From contig DASZCR010000008.1 of NCBI GenBank assembly GCA_035942915.1, positions 1 to 20,775 on the forward strand: a stretch of 20,775 nucleotides of DNA, in the 5' to 3' direction. The notes beneath the pieces were generated by a model. It did not search any database. It was not told the DNA's origin and saw only the letters and a list, made by a program, of their open reading frames with translations. Source of the stretch: DASZCR01 sp035942915 (GTDB lineage Bacteria > Acidobacteriota > Blastocatellia > Pyrinomonadales > Pyrinomonadaceae). Positions 15,073-20,775 of the stretch are shown here, piece after piece. A program made the translations under genes and the position numbers. Numbering within the stretch: the first letter of the stretch is position 1; each line of letters opens with the position of its first letter.

Positions 15073-16089
15073 TCAGAGCGGGACGCTGACGGTTTTCATA
15101 ATCTCGCGCAGGACGGCTTCGGCCTCCTCGCTGCGCCTGTGGAGCGAGGAGGAGAAACGCGAATTGACGACGAGACGATGGGCGAAGACCGGCAGAATGA
15201 GCCTCTTGACATCGTCCGGCACGCAGTAGGTGCGCTGCTCGGTGAGCGCTAACGCTTGCGCCGCGCGAAACAGCGCGAGCGTGCCGCGCGGGCTGACGCC
15301 TAAATCGAGCATCTCGGAGTCGCGCGTCGCCGAGACGATACGCATCAGGTAGTCAACAATCGCATCATCGACCGAGACGCCTGAGACGGCGCTCTGCAAC
15401 TCAAGTATCTCTTCGCGCGACATGACGGGGCGCAACGCGTCGAGCGGGTCGCCGCGTTCACGGTCGCGCAGGATTTGCTTCTCCACGTCCTGCTGCGGGT
15501 AGCCGATTCTCAGTCGCAGCATGAAGCGGTCAACCTGCGATTCGGGAAGCGGGTATGTGCCGTGATGCTCGATGGGATTCTGCGTGGCAACGACCATGAA
15601 GGGCGGCGACAGGCGGTAGGTTGTGCCCTCGACCGTGACGTGCCCCTCGGCCATCGCTTCGAGCAAGGCCGACTGCGTCTTGGGCGTCGTCCGATTAATC
15701 TCGTCGGCGAGCACGATGTTGGCGAAGATAGGGCCGTGCTTGAACTCGAACGTCCCGGCGTGCTCGTTGTAGACGGACAGTCCAATCACGTCCGAAGGCA
15801 GCAGGTCGGAGGTGAACTGGATGCGCTGGAAGGTGCAGTCGAGCGCCTGCGCGAGCGCCTGCGCGAGCGTCGTCTTGCCGACGCCGGGCACGTCCTCGAC
15901 GAGCAGGTGCCCACCGGCCAGCAGCGTCACGATGGCGAGACGGACGGCCTCCGGCTTCCCCTTGATGACTCCCTCGACCGCGCGTTGCAAGCGGCCGATT
16001 TGCGCGGCCGCCGCGTCGAGCGCGACGCCTTCGCCCTCCTCGCGCCCGGCTGTGTGAAGATTTCTCATAAGCCCTCTGCTGCCGTCCAT
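15073..16089 (-). CDS. MoxR-family AAA+ ATPase
   Basis: 338 residues, a usual MoxR length. Walker A DVPGVGKTT is at 66-74, Walker B LADEINR at 127-133, sensor 1 lies in VVATQNPIEHHGTYPLPESQ with the Arg finger region after VDRF, and the C-terminal lid contains SPRGTLALFRAAQALA. MoxR ATPases act as chaperones that mature or activate partner proteins, often von Willebrand factor A proteins, and are normally followed by a DUF58 gene. Here the next gene downstream is the P-domain/LTD protein, so the usual partner is absent. The first ATG has no Shine-Dalgarno; the ATG at 16068 follows AGAGGG closely, so the true start may be there (331 residues). Confidence 0.92.
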   Translation of the reverse strand: MDGSRGLMRNLHTAGREEGEGVALDAAAAQIGRLQRAVEGVIKGKPEAVRLAIVTLLAGGHLLVEDVPGVGKTTLAQALAQALDCTFQRIQFTSDLLPSDVIGLSVYNEHAGTFEFKHGPIFANIVLADEINRTTPKTQSALLEAMAEGHVTVEGTTYRLSPPFMVVATQNPIEHHGTYPLPESQVDRFMLRLRIGYPQQDVEKQILRDRERGDPLDALRPVMSREEILELQSAVSGVSVDDAIVDYLMRIVSATRDSEMLDLGVSPRGTLALFRAAQALALTEQRTYCVPDDVKRLILPVFAHRLVVNSRFSSSLHRRSEEAEAVLREIMKTVSVPL

Positions 16090-16278
16090 TCTACATATTT
16101 ACGGCGCGAGCCGCACGCGTGCGGTGTGACTTCGCCCGCGCGCGTGTAGTAGAATTACCGGTATTCGAGCGTCGCGAACGCAACCGCAGAGACGACTGCG
16201 ACGCGCAGCTTCCAGCCTACTTTGTGGAACGGAACTATTCAAACAGTCGTGTAAGGCATCCAGTGAGGTAATCGGAAA

Positions 16279-16761
16279 ATGAAGAGAGAGAACAACCAGA
16301 GACGACGACAGCAACGCGGCTTTTCGCTCATCGAGTTGATGATAGTTATCGCCATCATTGGCATCCTCGTCGGCGTCGGCGTCCCGGCGTGGCGCAACAG
16401 CGTCATCTCCGGCAACGAGACGGCGGCCATCAACACCCTGCTCAACATCGCTAAGGAGCAGCGCACCTACTACACGCGCAAGGGCGAATACGGAACGTTC
16501 CAACAACTGGTCGCCGCCGGTGCGCTCGATTCGCGCTTTAACAGCGACACGCCCGCCATGTCCGGCTACATCTACACCATGAAGGTGACGCCGAAAGCCC
16601 CGAACCAACCGGCCAGCTTCACCATCAACGCAGACCCGCAGGCGGGCGGCGTCACCAGCCCGACCGGCGAACGCCACTTCTACATCGATTCCGGTTCAAG
16701 CTCCATCCACTACGACAACGAGCAACCGGCCGACGCCGAAGACCCGATTCCCGGCAGCTAA
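16279..16761 (+). CDS. Type IV pilin-like protein (prepilin)
   Basis: 160 residues. A 14-residue basic leader (MKRENNQRRRQQRG) ends in the prepilin peptidase site RG/FSLIE, followed by the hydrophobic helix LMIVIAIIGILVGVGVPAW. Glu19 is the conserved Glu5 of mature pilins, used in subunit assembly. A short globular part follows with NTLLNIAKEQRTYYTRKGEY, a pattern common in PilA/PulG-like proteins of acidobacteria and deltaproteobacteria, and no obvious C-terminal disulfide pair. It could be a major pilin, a minor pilin or a type II secretion pseudopilin. No other pilus genes are in view. GAGGT precedes the ATG by nine bases. A strong hairpin follows the gene, so it is probably monocistronic. 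Confidence 0.9.
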   Translation: MKRENNQRRRQQRGFSLIELMIVIAIIGILVGVGVPAWRNSVISGNETAAINTLLNIAKEQRTYYTRKGEYGTFQQLVAAGALDSRFNSDTPAMSGYIYTMKVTPKAPNQPASFTINADPQAGGVTSPTGERHFYIDSGSSSIHYDNEQPADAEDPIPGS

Positions 16762-16803
16762 CGCCCGCGTCCCGGACTGCGCCGCGCGTCACCTGAAGAC
16801 GAC

Positions 16804-16845
16804 CGCGCGGGAGCGTCGCCTTGACGCTCCCGCGCGCGCTTTGTT
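16804..16845 (+). terminator. Hairpin terminator of the pilin-like gene
   Basis: CGCGCGGGAGCGTC (16804-16817) pairs perfectly over 14 bp with GACGCTCCCGCGCG (16823-16836) around a 5-base loop and is followed by CGCTTTGTT. It lies about 45 bases beyond the pilin stop codon and 30 bases before the tRNA gene, separating the two units. Confidence 0.7.
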
Positions 16846-16875
16846 AGCATTCGGCCTCCTCAACAATTTCGGCAC

Positions 16876-16947
16876 GCCCGCTTAGCTCAGTGGTAGAGCA
16901 CACGCTTCACACGCGTGGGGTCGTAGGTTCAAGTCCTACAGCGGGCA
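16876..16947 (+). tRNA. tRNA-Val (anticodon CAC)
   Basis: A full cloverleaf can be drawn: acceptor GCCCGCT (16876-16882) with AGCGGGC (16940-16946), D arm GCTC/GAGC, anticodon stem CACGC/GCGTG with loop TTCACAC (anticodon CAC at 16908-16910), and T arm GTAGG-TTCAAGT-CCTAC. The discriminator base is A and the CCA end is not encoded. CAC reads the Val codon GTG. Confidence 0.96.
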
Positions 16948-16966
16948 TTCTTCCTTATTCCACACA

Positions 16967-19900
16967 TCAATCGGTCAACAAAGCGATGAAGGCTTCGGCC
17001 AGACGGTCGCGCCAGCTTGTCCAGTTGTGGCCGGTCTCGGCTTCGCGGTAGGTGACGGGAAAACCTCTGCCCGCGAGCATCACCTGCACGCGGCGGTTGG
17101 CTTCGAGAATCGGCTCCATGCGCCCGACATCGAAGTAGAACCGGAAGGGGCGTTCGCGCGTGGAGCGCACTCCGGCCAGAGCGTTGACGACGCGCTCGTC
17201 GTCTATCTGAAAGGCCGTCGATTGCCCGCCGACGCGCGCAAACACGTCCGGGTGACGAAGCGCCGTCCAGACCGAGATGACGCCGCCGAGACTCGCGCCT
17301 AAGAGGGCGCGTCCGTCGCGTTCGCGACGCGTGCGAAAACGCGCATCGACGAAGGGGACGAGTTCGCGCGCCATGAAGTCTGCGAACGTGTCGTTCGCCC
17401 AGTATTCCTTCATCCGGTCAACGGGGTCGATGAAGACGATGATGAAGGGCGCGACCTTTCGCTCAGCGATAAGGGTTTCGGCGATGTGCGCGGCGCGGGC
17501 ACGCCTTGCGTAGTCCGTGCCGTCCTGCAAGTAGAGCACGGGGAGCGGCGCGCTCTCGTTCGAGTTGCGCGCCTGCGGCGGCAGGTAGACCTGAATCCTG
17601 CGCGTGCCGCCGAGCAGTCGGCTCGCCACTTCGAGCGTCTCAAGTTTGGAGGGCGCGTAAGGTTGCGCGCTCGCCTCTGCGCTGCGCGCTTCGGAGAGAG
17701 TCTCGCGCCGGTAGGCGGGCATCTCGAAGAAGGAGTTGCGACCGCCGACGCCGTTGTCGAGGCTGTTCGGGTTCAGCGGGTCGAGTATCCATTCGCCGTC
17801 GGCGACGAGTTTGTATTCGGCGCGCGCGTCAGCGGGAAAGGTCTTGGTGTAGAACTTCAAATCCGTCCCCGGCAACTCTTCGAGGACGAGGCCGCGCGGA
17901 CTCCAACTCGTGAAGTCGCCTGCCAGTTCCACGCGGCGCGCTGCACCTCTGTAGATGAAGGTCGCCGTCTGGCCTTCGATGAGAGGGCTTGTCCTCGCCG
18001 CTTTCAGACGTTCGACGAGTGGCGGCGTCAGGCGCGCGCTTCGTTCCATACGCTGCTCCTCCGTCGTCAACGCACGCACGCGCAACCGCTCGAACCTCGT
18101 CGCACCGTTCGGCGCGTGAACGGCGACGACCAGATGCGACTCGCCGCGCGGCGGGCGCACCTCGAACTCGTAGCGCCCTTCCGAGTTAACCTGTATCTCG
18201 CGTGTGCCCGCAGCGTCGGAAGCATAGACGCGCGAGCGCGGGGCGACGCGTCCCCGGACGCGAAACGTCGTGCCGGCTTCGATGTGTGCGAGCGCCTCTT
18301 CGGAGGGCGCTTCGAGGTCTGTCATCGCGCGTGCCGGAGGCTGCGCCTGTCGGGCGTAACGCGCGGCGACGATGTCCGGCATGAAGAGGTTGCGGTTCTC
18401 CGAGAGGTTCGAGGCGAGGCGGATGAATTGCGCCATCGACCATGCGAGCGGCGTCGCCGAGCCTGTCCCTTCGCCGAAGCGCAGGTCTGCGCGCGGCGTC
18501 TCGCGCCTGTCCCAGACCTGTTCGGGAATCATCAAGCCTTCGTTGGCAAAGCCGAGCAGAGCATCGAGCCTTCTGAAAGCCTCTGCGCGCTGGCCTCGCG
18601 CCAGTTCATACTCGCCGCGCTCGCCTGCCAGCAGCGCCCACAGACGCCCTTTGCCCGTGTACTTGCCGTCGAAGTTCCAGGGGCGGCCGTCGTCCATCTC
18701 GCCATAGCCGTCGTGGTTGTAGCGATAGAAGGTCGCGCCGTTGGGCGTCTCGACACGGATAACACGGTCAACGACGCCGAGCGACTTCGCAATCAGAGGG
18801 TCTTCGGGGCTTTTGATGCCGAGACGGACGAGTTCGAGGAAGCCCGCGTCGATGTAGTCGCGCTCGTCGTGGTCGCCGCCGCCGTTGCCCGCGTTCATCA
18901 ACGCGCCGTCGTTCGGGTCGTCGTTGTCTGTGATGCGTATGTAGTAATTGCGCTCCGGGTGTGTGCCGTTCGTCGTCGCCGTCCAACGCTCGACGTTGCG
19001 CGCCCAGTCGTCGGCCGCCGCGAGATAGACGGCCGCCGAAGCCGCGTCGTCGTTGCGGCGCGCAATCTCTGCGGCGCAGACGAGACCGGCAATCTCGGCC
19101 GCGATGGTCGAGGGCGAATAGCCGGGCTTCTCCTCCCAACGCTCCTGCGGCGTGCGCGGGCCGTGACGGACGATGAAGTCTGCGGCCGGACGGACGTGCT
19201 TCGTCCACGTCTCGTTGTCTGTGCGGCCGAGTTGATAGGCGAGGATGAGCGGATAGGAGACTTCGTCCATCTGCAAAGAACCCCAGAAGGGACGGCCGTC
19301 GAGCCATGAGTTCTGCGGAAAGCTGCCGTCAGGCTTCTGTTGGACGGTGAAGAGATAGTGCAGGGCGCGGTCGGCCGAAGCCTTATCGCCGAGAGCGTAG
19401 AAGGCCGTCGCGACCTGATAGAGGTCGCGCGACCAGACGAGATGATAGCCGCCGACGTTCGGCTCGTTGGCGCTCGCGCCGCCGCCCCAAGGCACGCTCA
19501 GAGAGGCAATCATCGCGCCCCTGTAGGTCTTGTCCTCGTGCGCCTTCAAGACCATCGCCGCCATGTCGAACTGCCGCTGATACTTCTGCTCAACTTTGCG
19601 CAGCGTGCGGATGTAGTCGCTCCACCCTTCTGTGTACTCGCCGAAAGTCTTCTGCCAACCCTTCGCCAGCGACAGGCGCGCGTTCCTCAGAGCCTCGTCG
19701 GCCTCGCGTCCGAAGCCGAGAGCGAGCGTGAAGTTATACTCGCGGCCTCCGGGCTGTTCCGGCGCATCGGTCTTCACGCGTGCGACCTGTACGACGTTGC
19801 CATCGGCGGCGCGCACGCCGCTCGACGCGTTTCGCTGCTGGCGCGCCTGCCGGTCGGAGGAGAGGCGGCGCGCCCCCTGTGGCGGCATCTCTGCGGCCGT

Positions 19901-20557
19901 GCGGCGCAGATTGATGAGGCCGTCGCTCGTGCCGTGATAGCCGTTCATCTGCTCGTCGAAGCCTGTGCTTGAGACGAGCGCGGCGGCTTTGTCGGCGTCG
20001 GCTGAGAGCAAGGCTCCTTCCTGCGTCCAGGCCGAGTCGTGCATGCCGCTGTTGTTGAGCGAGGGGTCGTGATAGACGTAGAGACGCCACGCGGCCGGGC
20101 GCTCGGCGAAGAAGCGGACGCTGACGAGGACGGTGTGGCGTTCGGGGTCTGTGATGTAAGTTTTCTGGATGCGATAAGCCTTGTCCTGCGCCTCGTTCTC
20201 CTGCGTGAAGACGAGCGCCTCCGGGTGCGCGGGGCCGGAACTGTGCCGCATCTCCTCTTCCGTCTCGACGCGCGTGCCGTCTTCGCTGACGACGACGAGT
20301 TGCAGCAGACGCGTGTTCGCCACGTCAACCGTCGGATAGTAGACCTCCGTCAGGACGCCCTCACGCAAGGTGAACCAGACTTTCGACTCGTTGGTCGTCG
20401 AAGTGCCGACCGCAGACTTGCCCGCGCTCTCCCACGTCGCATCCTTGCCGGGCGCGCCGGGCGCGAGGTTGTTCCCGCGCGGCGTCTGCGAGAGCGAGAC
20501 GCAAGGTGTCAGCAAGAAGAGCGCCGAGAGTAAGACGGTGCAAAGCGTTCTGTTCAT
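16967..20557 (-). CDS. Secreted GH15 glucoamylase fused to CBM48-like and esterase domains
   Basis: 1196 residues from the chosen start. A signal peptide (NRTLCTVLLSALFLLTPCVS) is followed by a glucodextranase-type N-terminal beta domain (about 30-300) and a GH15 (alpha/alpha)6 barrel (about 325-720). WSRDLYQVATAFYALGD, WEEKPGYSPST (general-acid Glu475 or 476) and PEQVWD (general-base Glu679) are glucoamylase signatures. An Ig-like beta segment (about 735-825) comes next, then a CBM48/E-set domain with ELAGDFTSWSPRG (near 870), and an alpha/beta-hydrolase of the esterase D/Fes type (about 975-1195) with nucleophile Ser1089 in GASLGG and probable His1177 in TGHNW. It should cut alpha-glucans from non-reducing ends outside the cytoplasm and also hydrolyse esters. 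The frame is open 23 codons further upstream, but that extension (RKDAKAQR) translates the inverted repeat at 20591-20636, so ATG 20557 (or 20560) is preferred. Confidence 0.88.
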   Translation of the reverse strand: MNRTLCTVLLSALFLLTPCVSLSQTPRGNNLAPGAPGKDATWESAGKSAVGTSTTNESKVWFTLREGVLTEVYYPTVDVANTRLLQLVVVSEDGTRVETEEEMRHSSGPAHPEALVFTQENEAQDKAYRIQKTYITDPERHTVLVSVRFFAERPAAWRLYVYHDPSLNNSGMHDSAWTQEGALLSADADKAAALVSSTGFDEQMNGYHGTSDGLINLRRTAAEMPPQGARRLSSDRQARQQRNASSGVRAADGNVVQVARVKTDAPEQPGGREYNFTLALGFGREADEALRNARLSLAKGWQKTFGEYTEGWSDYIRTLRKVEQKYQRQFDMAAMVLKAHEDKTYRGAMIASLSVPWGGGASANEPNVGGYHLVWSRDLYQVATAFYALGDKASADRALHYLFTVQQKPDGSFPQNSWLDGRPFWGSLQMDEVSYPLILAYQLGRTDNETWTKHVRPAADFIVRHGPRTPQERWEEKPGYSPSTIAAEIAGLVCAAEIARRNDDAASAAVYLAAADDWARNVERWTATTNGTHPERNYYIRITDNDDPNDGALMNAGNGGGDHDERDYIDAGFLELVRLGIKSPEDPLIAKSLGVVDRVIRVETPNGATFYRYNHDGYGEMDDGRPWNFDGKYTGKGRLWALLAGERGEYELARGQRAEAFRRLDALLGFANEGLMIPEQVWDRRETPRADLRFGEGTGSATPLAWSMAQFIRLASNLSENRNLFMPDIVAARYARQAQPPARAMTDLEAPSEEALAHIEAGTTFRVRGRVAPRSRVYASDAAGTREIQVNSEGRYEFEVRPPRGESHLVVAVHAPNGATRFERLRVRALTTEEQRMERSARLTPPLVERLKAARTSPLIEGQTATFIYRGAARRVELAGDFTSWSPRGLVLEELPGTDLKFYTKTFPADARAEYKLVADGEWILDPLNPNSLDNGVGGRNSFFEMPAYRRETLSEARSAEASAQPYAPSKLETLEVASRLLGGTRRIQVYLPPQARNSNESAPLPVLYLQDGTDYARRARAAHIAETLIAERKVAPFIIVFIDPVDRMKEYWANDTFADFMARELVPFVDARFRTRRERDGRALLGASLGGVISVWTALRHPDVFARVGGQSTAFQIDDERVVNALAGVRSTRERPFRFYFDVGRMEPILEANRRVQVMLAGRGFPVTYREAETGHNWTSWRDRLAEAFIALLTD

Positions 20558-20590
20558 CATCGGTTCCAGAAATAAATGCGCCCTTTGCGC

Positions 20591-20636
20591 CTTTGCGTCT
20601 TTGCGTGGCAATTCAATCTCACGCAAAGACGCAAAG
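20591..20636. repeat. 17-bp perfect inverted repeat of CTTTGCG units
   Basis: CTTTGCGTCTTTGCGTG (20591-20607) and CACGCAAAGACGCAAAG (20620-20636) are perfect complements with a 12-base loop. The left arm is extended by another CTTTGCG at 20583-20589, so the unit recurs with 8-base spacing. It lies between the sugar permease stop and the glucoamylase start. Intergenic elements of this type are what give rise to spurious N-termini such as RKDAKAQR in many genomes; this one may stabilise or end the permease mRNA. Confidence 0.8.
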
Positions 20637-20663
20637 AAGGAGTGTTGAAGTTCGGGGATTCAC

Positions 20664-20775
20664 TTACGAGCCGCGACGGCCGAGCATGTCGAAGCCGACG
20701 GCGGCGACGAGCACCGCGCCCTTGACGACCATTTGCACCCAACTCTCGACATTGAGGAGCGACATGCCGTTGTCG
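20664..20775 (-). CDS. Sugar ABC transporter permease, C-terminal 36 residues (start outside window)
   Basis: The minus frame is open from the right edge to a TAA at 20664-20666 and reads DNGMSLLNVESWVQMVVKGA then VLVAAVGFDMLGRRGS. This is the typical end of RbsC/XylH-type permeases of ribose, xylose and related sugar ABC importers, which close with NGMSLLxV..., a W..xVVKG motif and a final membrane helix. Only this fragment is in the window, so the sugar is unknown. It runs in the same direction as the glucoamylase gene 107 bases further on, which fits a carbohydrate-use neighbourhood, though the inverted repeat between them may separate transcription. Confidence 0.7.
   Translation of the reverse strand, partial: DNGMSLLNVESWVQMVVKGAVLVAAVGFDMLGRRGS

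Noticed and set aside
16876..16966. tRNA-Val as an integration site for a mobile element
   Set aside because: I saw no direct repeat of the tRNA 3' end within the window and no integrase next to it.
17486..19309. 607-codon open frame on the + strand
   Set aside because: It is antisense to the glucoamylase gene, where high-GC third positions keep the opposite frame open. The product has no recognisable domain and the minus-strand gene has clear catalytic motifs.

Overview
The window looks like chromosomal DNA of a GC-rich, free-living Gram-negative bacterium, most likely an acidobacterium of the Blastocatellia or a relative. The main pointers are a PadR regulator translationally coupled to a duplicated MacB/FtsX 'orphan' permease (the ADOP type, very common in Acidobacteria), many secreted proteins of unassigned role, and a glucoamylase-esterase fusion. 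This placement is inference; there is no rRNA or core marker gene to confirm it.

Layout. (1) 1-4640: the 3' end of a DUF4214-type gene on the + strand, a strong hairpin, then a leftward block with a small three-span membrane protein, a zinc-ribbon membrane protein, the ADOP permease and its PadR repressor. An inverted repeat covers the PadR promoter. (2) About 4640-8870: an AT-richer accessory stretch. It holds a membrane-bound NACHT NTPase and a TehB-like methyltransferase. The methyltransferase sits between elements that look like integron attC sites read on the minus strand, so it may be a mobile gene cassette. (3) 8875-16089: a secreted 12-repeat TPR protein, a GH25 lysozyme, an exported coiled-coil protein with a very basic tail, a YceI-family protein, a secreted protein with P-domain-like and lamin-tail-like regions, and an orphan MoxR ATPase. 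(4) 16279-20775: a type IV pilin-like protein, a hairpin terminator, a tRNA-Val(CAC), a 1196-residue GH15 glucoamylase fused to a CBM48-like and an esterase domain, a 17-bp perfect inverted repeat of the CTTTGCG type, and the last 36 codons of a sugar ABC transporter permease.

How the genes fit together. PadR and ADOP form one autoregulated unit. The sugar permease remnant and the secreted glucoamylase point in the same direction and suggest alpha-glucan use. The other secreted proteins appear to be single-gene units with their own Shine-Dalgarno sequences. The best candidates for something unusual are the NACHT protein with a large C-terminal membrane domain, the cassette-like methyltransferase locus, and the GH15-CBM48-esterase fusion.
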